Assembly (NCBI GenBank): GCA_019090315.1
Contig: JAHRWD010000032.1
Span: 1 to 64,000, forward strand
Reading direction: 5' to 3'
DNA from: Pseudomonadales bacterium
GTDB lineage: Bacteria; Pseudomonadota; Gammaproteobacteria; Pseudomonadales; JAHRWD01
Length of the DNA: 64,000 nt
In this document: positions 1-9,101 of the stretch, in pieces
Layout: every line of letters starts with the position of its first letter
Numbering within the stretch: the stretch's first letter is position 1
The notes under the pieces: model-generated
What the model was told of the DNA's origin: nothing
The model's input: the letters and a program-made list of their open reading frames with translations, nothing else
Databases searched by the model: none
Program-made: the position numbers and the translations under genes

Positions 1-355
1 GCTCGAAATCGTCCATGGTCATTTTTGAGAAGCTTTTGTCACGCAGGATACCAGCGTTGTTGATCAGAATGTGAACGGTGCCGAAGGCTTTAACCGCATC
101 ATCAACAATGCTTTGTGCGCCAGCACGGTCAGAAACCGAACCACCGTTTGCAATCGCTTCACCGCCAGCGGCTTTGATCTCTGCAACAACCGCATCCGCA
201 GCAGCACTTGAACCACCAGATCCGTCAACAGAACCACCCAGATCGTTTACTACTACTTTTGCGCCACGACGAGCTAGCTCAAGTGCATGTGCTTTACCCA
301 ATCCATTTCCGCCACCGGTTACGATTGCGACTTTACCTTTAAAACTAATTGTCAT
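1..355 (-). CDS. Short-chain dehydrogenase/reductase (SDR), partial at window edge
   Basis: Reverse-strand translation starts MTISFKGKVAIVTGGGNGLGKAHALELARRGAKVVVNDLGG...ILINNAGILRDKSF: TGxxxGxG cofactor motif and NNAG motif. Confidence 0.9.
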   Translation of the reverse strand, partial: MTISFKGKVAIVTGGGNGLGKAHALELARRGAKVVVNDLGGSVDGSGGSSAAADAVVAEIKAAGGEAIANGGSVSDRAGAQSIVDDAVKAFGTVHILINNAGILRDKSFSKMTMDDFE

Positions 356-612
356 CAGAAATTTCCTTTCAGTGTATTAAACAGAGATCAAATTCAGCTT
401 CTGTTTTCCGTAAGCCTGTTTTGCAATAAGGCAGATTGAAACCGATCCGAAGACCGATCAAAACCCGAAGAGCTGAGATGATTTTTATTGTAGTGACCGA
501 GGCAAGCGGAGCAGAAATATGCAGCTCACTGCGGGAGAGAAGTCGGCAGGCTATACCTGCTGGTCTTATCAGTGGATAATTCTAGGGAAATTAGCCGCAA
601 ATTGGAATATGA

Positions 613-2175
613 ATGCAGCAAGAGAGTAATAATAAAAGCCGTTCTTTACTGAAATCCGGCATGGTCGTCTCTTTTTTCACCATGTTGTCCCGGGTTTTTG
701 GGTTAACACGGGATATTGTCATCGCCAATTTTATCGGTGCCAGTGCGGGTGCCGATGCATTTTTCGTCGCCTTTAAGATCCCCAACTTTCTACGACGACT
801 GTTTGCCGAGGGTGCCTTTGCCCAGGCATTTGTGCCGGTATTGTCCGAGTACCGCGAGACCGGTGATCCGAAAAAACTACGCGAGTTGGTCAATCACGTC
901 GCTGGCGTACTGGGGCTTGTGCTGCTGGTGATCACAATTATCGCTGTGATTGCCGCACCACTCTTAACCTGGTTATTTGCACCGGGTTTTTATACCGATC
1001 CGGCAAAGATGGCCCTCACCACCGACATGTTACGTATCACCTTTCCCTATCTGATCCTGATCTCATTGACTGGCTTTGCCGGCAGCATACTGAATAGTTT
1101 TGGCCATTTTGCAGCACCAGCTTTCACACCGATCCTGTTAAACCTGTCACTGATCGGCTGCGCGCTGTTTGTGGCGCCGTTACTGGATCAACCGGTAATG
1201 GCGCTGGCCTGGGGTGTATTGCTGGCGGGATTTCTGCAACTGCTGTTCCAATTCCCCTTCCTTGCCTCTATCGGCATGATCCCGAAACCCCGCTTTAAGC
1301 CAAAGGACGAAGGGGTAAAGAAGGTTGCCAAATTAATGGTGCCGGCTCTTTTCGGAGTTTCTGTCAGTCAGATCAATCTGCTGCTCGATACCATATTGGC
1401 ATCTTTCCTGATTACCGGCAGCGTTTCATGGCTCTATTATTCCGATCGACTGGTTGAGTTGCCTCTTGGGGTGATCGGCATTGCGATTGCGACAGTGATT
1501 CTACCCAGCCTCTCTCGTATTCATTCCCGTAAACAGGGGGATCACTTTTCATCTACCCTCGACTGGGCGCTGCGATTGATCGTATTGATCGGTATTCCCG
1601 CCGCTACTGCGTTAGTGGTGCTGGCTAATCCACTGATCACTACCCTGTTTCAATATGGCGAAATGACTGGCCATGATGTTGAAAACATATCGGGCAGCCT
1701 GCGCGCCTATTCCCTTGGGCTACTGGCCTTTATGCTGATCAAGGTGCTCGCACCGGGTTATTTTTCCCGACAGGACACCAAAACTCCGGTCAAAATCGGC
1801 ATCAAAGCGATGGTCGCCAATATGGTGTTTAACCTGGCTCTCATTGTTCCTTTTGCACACGTTGGGCTGGCGCTGGCTACATCATTATCGGCCTGGCTAA
1901 ATGCCTATTGGCTCTATTCCGGTTTGCGCAAACAGAATGTATATACACCAGCAGCAGGCTGGTTTTCGATTCTCGCTCGTATCGCTTTGGCAACCATCGC
2001 AATGGCCACAACGCTCTGGTTTGGCAGCCAGGAAATGGGGGACTGGCAGATCTGGTCATGGTTTGGACGTAGCTGGCGATTGGCGATGTTGTGCGGCGCT
2101 GGGCTCGGTATCTACATAGTTGTGCTGCTGGCGACCGGCATTCGCCCGAACCAATTTACCCAGCGGATACACTAA
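613..2175 (+). CDS. murJ: Lipid II flippase MurJ (MviN family)
   Basis: 520 aa polytopic protein; MVVSFFTMLSRVFGLTRDIVIANFIGASAGADAFFVAFKIPNFLRRLFAEGAFAQAFVPVL is typical of MurJ. Confidence 0.97.
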   Translation: MQQESNNKSRSLLKSGMVVSFFTMLSRVFGLTRDIVIANFIGASAGADAFFVAFKIPNFLRRLFAEGAFAQAFVPVLSEYRETGDPKKLRELVNHVAGVLGLVLLVITIIAVIAAPLLTWLFAPGFYTDPAKMALTTDMLRITFPYLILISLTGFAGSILNSFGHFAAPAFTPILLNLSLIGCALFVAPLLDQPVMALAWGVLLAGFLQLLFQFPFLASIGMIPKPRFKPKDEGVKKVAKLMVPALFGVSVSQINLLLDTILASFLITGSVSWLYYSDRLVELPLGVIGIAIATVILPSLSRIHSRKQGDHFSSTLDWALRLIVLIGIPAATALVVLANPLITTLFQYGEMTGHDVENISGSLRAYSLGLLAFMLIKVLAPGYFSRQDTKTPVKIGIKAMVANMVFNLALIVPFAHVGLALATSLSAWLNAYWLYSGLRKQNVYTPAAGWFSILARIALATIAMATTLWFGSQEMGDWQIWSWFGRSWRLAMLCGAGLGIYIVVLLATGIRPNQFTQRIH

Positions 2176-2179
2176 TCCT

Positions 2180-2749
2180 ATGACGGTTCAAACAGAGCAA
2201 GTAAGCAAAAATGCTATTTCAGCTACCCAGGCCTGGGTGCAATCGGTGGTGGTCGGTCTAAATTTTTGCCCCTTTGCTGCAAAAGAGGTCGCCAGCCAAC
2301 GTATCCGCTACCAGACAAGCGAAGTACAGAGTCTTCAATCAACCCTTGAGACAGTGGCTGCGGAATTAGAAGAACTGGATCAGCATTCAGAAATCGAAAC
2401 CACGCTGCTGATATTTACCAAAGCATTCGCCGAGTTTTACCCCTTTCTTGATCTGCTTGATCTTGCCAATCAGCTGATCGGTGATCAGGGCTACGAAGGT
2501 ATCTACCAACTCGCCAGCTTTCACCCAAACTACTGCTTCGCCGATGTTCAGCGCGACGACCCCAGCAACTATACCAATCGCTCTCCTTTTCCGATGCTGC
2601 ATATTATTCGTGAAGAAAGCCTCGAACGGGCTCTCGATAAAACAGCCAATCCCGAGAAAATACCCGAGCGTAATATTCAACTGGCACGGCAACTCGGAAC
2701 CAAAAAACTACAACAACTGCTGAATAAATGTATCCACTCGGATAACTGA
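2180..2749 (+). CDS. DUF1415 family protein
   Basis: AWVQSVVVGLNFCPFAAKEV...FHPNYCFADVQRDDPSNYTNRSPFPMLHIIRE resembles DUF1415. Start set at the internal ATG (MTVQTEQ). Confidence 0.8.
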   Translation: MTVQTEQVSKNAISATQAWVQSVVVGLNFCPFAAKEVASQRIRYQTSEVQSLQSTLETVAAELEELDQHSEIETTLLIFTKAFAEFYPFLDLLDLANQLIGDQGYEGIYQLASFHPNYCFADVQRDDPSNYTNRSPFPMLHIIREESLERALDKTANPEKIPERNIQLARQLGTKKLQQLLNKCIHSDN

Positions 2750-2828
2750 CCTGGCGCAGCTCGTAATGGAAAGCGAACCACCACCGTGCTTATAATGTTC
2801 AAAAATAAAAATAAACAAGGGAGTGAGC

Positions 2829-3344
2829 ATGTCCGAACAAAAGATACTGACGGATGAAATGATGGCCTGGATTGGCCGCGAGTCCGAACCAAAAACAGGA
2901 CAGGTTACCGAAAGAGACCTCAAACGATTCGCTACCGCCCATACTCTGTGGGAGCCCAATCCTCTCCATTTCGACAAAGAAGCCGCAGCAAAAACACCCT
3001 TCGGCGGTACCATCGCACCATTTCTAAGTTACGGAAACTCCTTTTCCGAATTCCCCCATGTGTCGGTACTGGGCGGTGATGGCCACTCAAGAATAGTCCC
3101 ATCAAAAAAACCAACACTTACACCCCCGATTCCACTACCCAGGGCAATGGCGGGCGGCACCGAGGTTGAATATATTCGTCCTATTCGCCCCGGCGACACC
3201 ATCACCCAGCAATCAAAACTGGTTGAACTGACAGAAAAAGTTGGCAAAAGTGGCCCGCTGGTATTTTCCACCACCCAGACCACCTACACCAACCAGAATG
3301 GCAACCCCGCCGTCATCGTCAAAATGACACTGATCTATCGCTAA
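2829..3344 (+). CDS. MaoC/FAS1-like N-terminal dehydratase-domain protein
   Basis: Hotdog-type sequence ERDLKRFATAHTLWEPNPLHFD...GGTEVEYIRPIRPGDTI; adjacent to a second MaoC-like ORF. Confidence 0.8.
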   Translation: MSEQKILTDEMMAWIGRESEPKTGQVTERDLKRFATAHTLWEPNPLHFDKEAAAKTPFGGTIAPFLSYGNSFSEFPHVSVLGGDGHSRIVPSKKPTLTPPIPLPRAMAGGTEVEYIRPIRPGDTITQQSKLVELTEKVGKSGPLVFSTTQTTYTNQNGNPAVIVKMTLIYR

Positions 3345-3354
3345 GGAGGGCATC

Positions 3355-3807
3355 ATGAGCACAGTTTATTGGGAAGATTTAAAAGAAGGCCAGGAGATCC
3401 CCGCGAAAAGTATTGCGATCAGCGCAGCGCAGCTATTTCAGGTTTCCGCAGCCACCTGCAATACTCATCGCATTCATTTTGACACCCTGTGGGCGCAACA
3501 CGAAGGCTACGAAGAGCGCGTAATTCACGGCCCGGTGCAGGGTGAAATACTGGTGCAAACCATCGAAAGCTGGATCGGCACCGACGGCTGGTTGCGCAAA
3601 ATAAATTTCAGCAACCGACGCTATGCGGTAGTGGATGAAAACCTTACCGGCAAAGGAAAAGTCACGCGACTGTTTCAGGACAACGGACAATCCTTTGCTG
3701 AGCTTGAAGTTTGGGTAGAAAAAGATTCCGGTGAAGTGACCGTACCCGGAACTGCAACCGTTGAACTTCCGACCCGTGAACGGGCAATAGAAGTACCGCA
3801 GGATTAA
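3355..3807 (+). CDS. MaoC-like dehydratase/hydratase
   Basis: VYWEDLKEGQEIP...THRIHFDTLWAQHEGYEERVIHGPVQGEIL, the MaoC hydratase-like pattern. Confidence 0.8.
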   Translation: MSTVYWEDLKEGQEIPAKSIAISAAQLFQVSAATCNTHRIHFDTLWAQHEGYEERVIHGPVQGEILVQTIESWIGTDGWLRKINFSNRRYAVVDENLTGKGKVTRLFQDNGQSFAELEVWVEKDSGEVTVPGTATVELPTRERAIEVPQD

Positions 3808-3817
3808 TTTGTGAGAT

Positions 3818-3846
3818 AAGAGAGGCTTCACAAGCCTCTCTTTCTT
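3818..3846 (+). terminator. Rho-independent terminator after the MaoC pair
   Basis: Perfect stem AAGAGAGGCTT-CAC-AAGCCTCTCTT followed by a T-rich tract; lies between convergent genes. Confidence 0.75.
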
Positions 3847-3869
3847 AAAGCGCTGCGTCTATTTGATAT

Positions 3870-4235
3870 TTATGCTTTCATCTTTTCCGGAAAAAGCCGA
3901 TTAACAATTCCCGCAATAACCACTGCACAAACTACGCCTGCCGAATTGGCTAACAAATCCAGCCATTCACCGTAGCGATTCACGTAAGGCTGAACCAACT
4001 CAATTCCACCGCTGTAGGCAATAAAAAACAAGCCGTAAAAAATCCACTTGTCAGGCTTTCGTAATGCCACTGGTAACATCAACATTGCGTAAGCAATAGC
4101 GTGATGGAGCTTGTCGGAACCCGGCACTAATGGTAATTCGCTTACAGGCCAAAGGGATGACAGGGTAATCAGCGCCAAAGACACTAGCGTACATAAAAAC
4201 CAGTTTTTCTTTATTAATTTCAGGAAGCTAGTCAT
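3870..4235 (-). CDS. VanZ-like family membrane protein
   Basis: LPLVPGSDKLHHAIAYAMLMLPVAL...EWLDLLANSAGVVCAVVI. Confidence 0.8.
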   Translation of the reverse strand: MTSFLKLIKKNWFLCTLVSLALITLSSLWPVSELPLVPGSDKLHHAIAYAMLMLPVALRKPDKWIFYGLFFIAYSGGIELVQPYVNRYGEWLDLLANSAGVVCAVVIAGIVNRLFPEKMKA

Positions 4236-4269
4236 TCAGTTATTCGTTTATTGCCTCTAATCTTCCAAT

Positions 4270-5730
4270 TTACTTCAGCCTGTCCGCGCGCAACTGTTTA
4301 CGGCGAGATTTACCCGCATCGTCACGCAGTGGCTCCGATACGAATTCAATGGTTCTGGGGATTTTATAGCGCACCAATCGGCCACTCAAATAATCGAGTA
4401 GCTCCTGTTCGGTAATTCCACCAGGTGCATCAACAATGGCGTGCACCATATTACCCATATCTTCATCGGGCAAGCCAATTACCGCAGAGCTGCGTACAGG
4501 GCCATAACCATCAATCGCGGCTTCAATTTCTGCGGGGTAGATATTGGCACCGCCGGACAAAATCATATCGGTATTTCGATCCGCCAGATAGAGATAGCCG
4601 TCTTCGTCTATACGGCCCAGGTCACCCAGGCTTTCCCAGCCATCGCCCAGTATTTTCGCATCCGCGCCTACGTATCGGTAGGTCGAACCGGGGCCACTGG
4701 CGGGTCGCATGTAGAGTTCGCCAATTTCGTTGGGTGCTAATGTTTCGCCATTTTCGCCGACGATTTTCATCTCACAGGTCTCGGTGGGCTTGCCGACAGA
4801 ACCACGATGCTCAAGCCATTCAGCACCATTGATAACGGTTGAACCGATGCCTTCGGTACCTGCGTAAAGCTCCCAGATCACATCTGCCCCCAGCCACTCG
4901 ATAAAATTTTCCTTAAGCCATTCCGGGCAGGGAGATGCGAGATGCCAAAGTGCGCGCAAACTCGACATATCGTATTTTGTTCGGATCTCGCTCGGCAGCT
5001 TCCAGATTCGCTGCATCATGGTTGGCACCATATACACCACATCAATGCGATATTGCTCAATCAGCGACAGGGTTTGTTCCGCATCAAAGCGGGTGGTGAC
5101 CACAACCGTATTGCCTTTAAACAGCGCCCCCATGCCCCACATAAAAGGGCCGTTATGATACATAGGCCCCGGAATCAGCATCGCGCCCTGCTGCTTGATC
5201 TCCAGCATTTCGGCATCGATATCCCAAACCGCAGGAGTAGCCGAGACGATCAACTTGGGCCTGCCGGTACTGCCACCGGATGTCATTGCTTTAAAAGAGT
5301 CCGCCATAGCCTCGGGCAATGGCTCTGCTGAAATTGCCGGATCACGTATTACTCCAGACGTGTAACCAACGGGCACAGAGTTAACATCTGGATAGTCGCC
5401 CTCCGCAACACCCACCACCAATCCCGGCGCGGCTAATTCAATTAATTGATCAAGCTCGAATTTCGGCAATTTGGCAGACACAGGCTGCGGCGTTGCACCC
5501 AACTTCCAGGCCGCCAGGCAGGCCTGGATAAACTCAACACCGTTGGGCAGTGCAATCGTTACAAAATCATTCGGTTTAACCCCCAAGGTCTCGTAAGCAC
5601 GCGCCAGCTGGTTGCTGGTTTTTTCCAGCGTTTTCCAATCCAACGTTTCATCTTCATGGACCAGCGCAATCGTATCCGGCTGAATCTCAGCCCAGTAAGC
5701 GACAACACGCGAGATGGGGATAATATGCAT
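4270..5730 (-). CDS. AMP-binding acyl-CoA synthetase/ligase
   Basis: MTSGGSTGRPKLI (A3), YAGTEG, LGDLGRIDEDGYLYLADRNTDMILSGGANIYPAEIE, and C-terminal GKSRRKQLR. Confidence 0.93.
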   Translation of the reverse strand: MHIIPISRVVAYWAEIQPDTIALVHEDETLDWKTLEKTSNQLARAYETLGVKPNDFVTIALPNGVEFIQACLAAWKLGATPQPVSAKLPKFELDQLIELAAPGLVVGVAEGDYPDVNSVPVGYTSGVIRDPAISAEPLPEAMADSFKAMTSGGSTGRPKLIVSATPAVWDIDAEMLEIKQQGAMLIPGPMYHNGPFMWGMGALFKGNTVVVTTRFDAEQTLSLIEQYRIDVVYMVPTMMQRIWKLPSEIRTKYDMSSLRALWHLASPCPEWLKENFIEWLGADVIWELYAGTEGIGSTVINGAEWLEHRGSVGKPTETCEMKIVGENGETLAPNEIGELYMRPASGPGSTYRYVGADAKILGDGWESLGDLGRIDEDGYLYLADRNTDMILSGGANIYPAEIEAAIDGYGPVRSSAVIGLPDEDMGNMVHAIVDAPGGITEQELLDYLSGRLVRYKIPRTIEFVSEPLRDDAGKSRRKQLRADRLK

Positions 5731-5924
5731 AATTTTTTCCTGTTGGTTTTATTTTTATGGAGGAATGTTAACCGGGCGATAACTCGATGAACAATATACT
5801 GAAGCTTGAGCGGAGCTGATTTTTTAAAGGTATCAACTGAATCACTTCCAAAAAGCTAAGAATAAAAATGTACGACAAAATATATGCGTAGCATATATAT
5901 ATTTATGGTCGGTCGTAAATTCCA

Positions 5925-6653
5925 TCACAGCAGATTGCATTTGTGAGATACAGATGCACGATGAAGAAGAGTCGAACCATTCGGTGATACGATTTTTACC
6001 CTTGAGATATTCAAAGAACTCCTACCTCTATCATAAATAAATCCTGAAACTGCACCACACATATAGGTGAGCTTCCTACTTCCCTTTGGTAGGTCAGTTT
6101 TAACAATGGCGGTATTCCCAATTACTTGTACAGACAATATATTTGAATGCCAACTTGCAGCAAAACCAGGGGCAGCAAAATTCCGTTCTAAATATTTCTG
6201 CAAGGTGAAAGAAAGCGAGTAGTTCTCACTTATATCAACAGGGGATTCATGAGATATCGTGGTAAATGGCTTGGTGACTATAATCCAGACAACAATCAAT
6301 ACAGCCAATAAAATCAACAACCAACTACGCGGAGGAGAAGGAACAGGGTCTTTCTCACGACAATGTAAACAAATTTTGGCCGATTTGGAGACGCTTTTTC
6401 CGCAAGCTTTGCACTTTGACAGTCTTTTTTTCCTATCTATTTGTATGCCCTGAGAAACCTGTTGCTGGTGAAGAACTTCTTGATCAATAGAAGCTCTGGT
6501 ACCTTTTTCGACTGCGTCATAAGTTTTCGTAGATTTCCGCTTTATTGCGGCTTCGACTTTCGAATATATTGCACCGCATTTTGCACATTCGTATTCAGGC
6601 GCAACATCGGATTGCATTCTTTCGTATCCGCACTTAAGGCACTCTTTTCCCAT
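5925..6653 (-). CDS. Membrane protein with two zinc-ribbon motifs
   Basis: CLKCGYERMQSDVAPEYECAKCGAIYSK and CKACGKSVSKSAKICLHC, then one TM segment (WLLILLAVLIVVWIIV) and a C-terminal domain of unknown function. Confidence 0.75.
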   Translation of the reverse strand: MGKECLKCGYERMQSDVAPEYECAKCGAIYSKVEAAIKRKSTKTYDAVEKGTRASIDQEVLHQQQVSQGIQIDRKKRLSKCKACGKSVSKSAKICLHCREKDPVPSPPRSWLLILLAVLIVVWIIVTKPFTTISHESPVDISENYSLSFTLQKYLERNFAAPGFAASWHSNILSVQVIGNTAIVKTDLPKGSRKLTYMCGAVSGFIYDRGRSSLNISRVKIVSPNGSTLLHRASVSHKCNLL

Positions 6654-6789
6654 GTGAACGTGTCCTTGTCAAAGCCAAATCATATTAAGCAAGCTAAACC
6701 AATTATCCATGCTACTACGGATTACACCCGAAACGGATGCCCAATTAGTAGGTTTTAATTCCAACATTGCTCATCTTTGTAGACCTAAC

Positions 6790-7356
6790 TTACTCTTTCA
6801 GCCATTTAACCCGCAGTAACCCCGCCACACTAATCGCATCGGTAATTTCTCCCGTCATCGCCATCTCTATCGCTTCCGACAACGGTAGTTTGTGAAGCCT
6901 AAGCTGTTCGGTGGATTCGTGATTGGTCTCACCAAACTGTAGATCCGTCGCAACATAGACCCGTGCGCATTCGTCGGTAACGGAGTTGCTGGTGTGCAGT
7001 TCCATGAGCAGTTGCCAGTGCTTGGCGGTTATTCCAGTTTCTTCTTTAAGTTCTCTTTTTGCACCCTCCAACGGAGCTTGACCAACGGGCGAGCCACCCA
7101 TCGGAATCTCCCATGAATATTGATCCAGTGCGTAGCGATACTGCCCCACTAACCAGGTATTACCCTGATCATCAATCGGAATAATACCAACGGCACTGTT
7201 TTTCATATGTACCAGCCCGTAGATTCCCGGGTTTCCTGAAGGGTCGGTTACTTGATGCTCGGAAACGCTGATCCAGGGGTTGTCGTACACCTGTGATGTT
7301 GACTGGGTTCGCCAGGGCGATTCGTTGAGTGCTTTATTGTTTGGCGGTTTGCTCAT
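6790..7356 (-). CDS. NUDIX hydrolase (ADP-ribose pyrophosphatase-like)
   Basis: GGSPVGQAPLEGAKRELKEETGITAKHW resembles the Nudix box GX5EX7REUXEEXGU. Confidence 0.92.
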   Translation of the reverse strand: MSKPPNNKALNESPWRTQSTSQVYDNPWISVSEHQVTDPSGNPGIYGLVHMKNSAVGIIPIDDQGNTWLVGQYRYALDQYSWEIPMGGSPVGQAPLEGAKRELKEETGITAKHWQLLMELHTSNSVTDECARVYVATDLQFGETNHESTEQLRLHKLPLSEAIEMAMTGEITDAISVAGLLRVKWLKE

Positions 7357-7398
7357 GTTGCGTCCGTTATTTCAAGTCAGGTGTAGACAATATGTTGG

Positions 7399-7440
7399 TT
7401 GACAAGTGGAGGATGCAGCGCATCTAATAGTGGACTATTA
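7399..7440 (+). promoter_or_regulatory. Putative promoter and overlapping MarR-type operator upstream of the MarR-efflux operon
   Basis: TTGACA (7399-7404), 18 bp spacer, TCTAAT (7423-7428); perfect palindrome TAATAGT-GG-ACTATTA (7425-7440) overlaps the -10. Confidence 0.6.
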
Positions 7441-7527
7441 AGTAGCGCCCTAATTAGAATAAAAACGTCATATAAACTAACGCTACCGGCTCAATTTTAT
7501 ATTTTCCAACCTAACAAATGGTTACCG

Positions 7528-7992
7528 ATGGTTTCAGATCCTAGCACGGCGGAATCCCGCATTCAGGAAGAGTTTGGCTTTGTATTGATTCGACTGGCGC
7601 GGCGCTGGCGCATGCGGCTTGACCGCCAGATGAAGATGGAAGGCTTAACGGAATCCCAGTGGAATACGCTGGTTTACCTGGCTCGGGAGGGCAACGGCAA
7701 GTTGCAGAAAGATCTGGCGGGTTCGATAGGCATTGAGGGCCCCACGTTGGTACGCCTACTGGATAACCTTGAAGAGAAAGGCCTGGTGGAGCGGCGCGCT
7801 TCGAAGATTGATCGACGAGGAAAAACCGTACACCTTTGTCCAGACACTGACCAGCTTTTAGAAAATTTCAGCAAAACAGCTTCAACATTACGAGCGCAGC
7901 TACTGGAGGGTGTTCCCGCCGAATCCCTGCAACAATGCCTTGATGTGTTCGATCTTATTATTAATAACGCACGCTCGTTGGACAAATCATGA
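7528..7992 (+). CDS. MarR family transcriptional regulator
   Basis: Winged-helix sequence LTESQWNTLVYLAREGNGKLQKDLAGSIGIEGPTLVRLLDNLEEKGLVERRASKIDRRGKTV. Start set at the internal ATG (MVSDPST). Confidence 0.93.
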   Translation: MVSDPSTAESRIQEEFGFVLIRLARRWRMRLDRQMKMEGLTESQWNTLVYLAREGNGKLQKDLAGSIGIEGPTLVRLLDNLEEKGLVERRASKIDRRGKTVHLCPDTDQLLENFSKTASTLRAQLLEGVPAESLQQCLDVFDLIINNARSLDKS

Positions 7993-9101
7993 GTACAGCC
8001 GCTACCGACACGGAAGTAACCGATGCCCCCGAGGGGAAAAGCAAAAACCTGATCATTGCAGTGCTGACGATCGTCATTGTGCTGGCAAGCATCTACTGGG
8101 GTTACCAGCGTTATACCCACGTTTATATTAGCGATGCACGTATTAGCTCTTCGATGATTGCGGTGGCGAGCCGTGTACCAGGCTGGGTGGCGGAATTCGA
8201 TGTGAGCAGTAATGACCGACTGGAAAAAGGTCAGCCTGTTATCAAGATTGATGCCCGTGACGCGGAGCTGCGACTCACAGAGTTAAACGCTGCAGTTGCG
8301 GCGATGGATGCGGAGCTTGATCGACTGGTTGCACAAAAAAACATGGTAGACCTGCAAACCGGTAGCCGACAAAAAGCCGCTTCTTCGCGACTGTCGGAGG
8401 CCAGATCCGGTCTGTCCGCTAGCCAGGTTAAGCTGGACTTTGCATCTCATGATCTTGAACGATCAACCAAGTTGCGTGACAAAAACCTGATTGCCCAGCA
8501 TCAATGGGACAGTAAAAAATCGACCTTTGATCAGGCAAAACAAGCATACGAGGGCTGGAAAGCCAAAATCGCTACCGCCGAGGCTGCCGTATCGGAAGCC
8601 CACGCGAACCGCGATCAAATGATTGTACTGGAAAGCCAGCGTTTGAAAGTCTCTCATCAATTGCAGAAAATTACCGCCAGTCGGGACCGTCAGGCACTGA
8701 CGGTGGATGACCATACAATCCCCAGCCCTATTAGCGGTGTAGTGGATGAAACCTTCGTAGATGCGGGGGAATACATCGGCCCGGGTCAACGTATTTTGCT
8801 AATGCATAACCCGGACAATATATGGATTAAGGCCAACCTTAAGGAGACCGAAATCCGCTACGTTGAAGTGGGTACCCCGGCGGTGATTATCGTTGATGCC
8901 TATCCTGATCTTGAATTAACCGGTGAGGTTTCACGTATTGGTAGCTCCGCCACTAGCCAGTTCTCGCTGCTACCCAACGCGAACCCAAGCGGCAACTTCA
9001 CCAAAATCACCCAACGAATTCCGATCTGGATAACCTTCGAAAAAAACGACCCTCGATTACGCCCTGGCATGATGGTTGAGGTAGCGCTTGAGATCCGATA
9101 A
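7989..9101 (+). CDS. HlyD/EmrA-type periplasmic adaptor
   Basis: N-terminal TM; YISDARISSSMIAVASRVPGWVAEFDVSSNDRLEKGQPVIKID; C-terminal RLRPGMMVEVALEIR. ATGA overlap with the MarR gene. Confidence 0.93.
   Translation: MSTAATDTEVTDAPEGKSKNLIIAVLTIVIVLASIYWGYQRYTHVYISDARISSSMIAVASRVPGWVAEFDVSSNDRLEKGQPVIKIDARDAELRLTELNAAVAAMDAELDRLVAQKNMVDLQTGSRQKAASSRLSEARSGLSASQVKLDFASHDLERSTKLRDKNLIAQHQWDSKKSTFDQAKQAYEGWKAKIATAEAAVSEAHANRDQMIVLESQRLKVSHQLQKITASRDRQALTVDDHTIPSPISGVVDETFVDAGEYIGPGQRILLMHNPDNIWIKANLKETEIRYVEVGTPAVIIVDAYPDLELTGEVSRIGSSATSQFSLLPNANPSGNFTKITQRIPIWITFEKNDPRLRPGMMVEVALEIR

Noticed and set aside
78-380. Plus-strand 100-aa ORF
   Set aside because: Antisense to the SDR coding sequence with its TGxxxGxG and NNAG motifs.
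4425-5331. Plus-strand ORFs of 135 and 129 aa
   Set aside because: Antisense to the well-supported acyl-CoA synthetase; low-complexity, Arg/His-rich translation typical of shadow ORFs.
5880-5898. AT-rich palindrome considered as a CRISPR repeat or phage att site
   Set aside because: Single occurrence, no repeat-spacer array and no integrase nearby.
7674-8120. Minus-strand 148-aa ORF
   Set aside because: Antisense to the MarR gene and the start of the HlyD gene; no domain signal.
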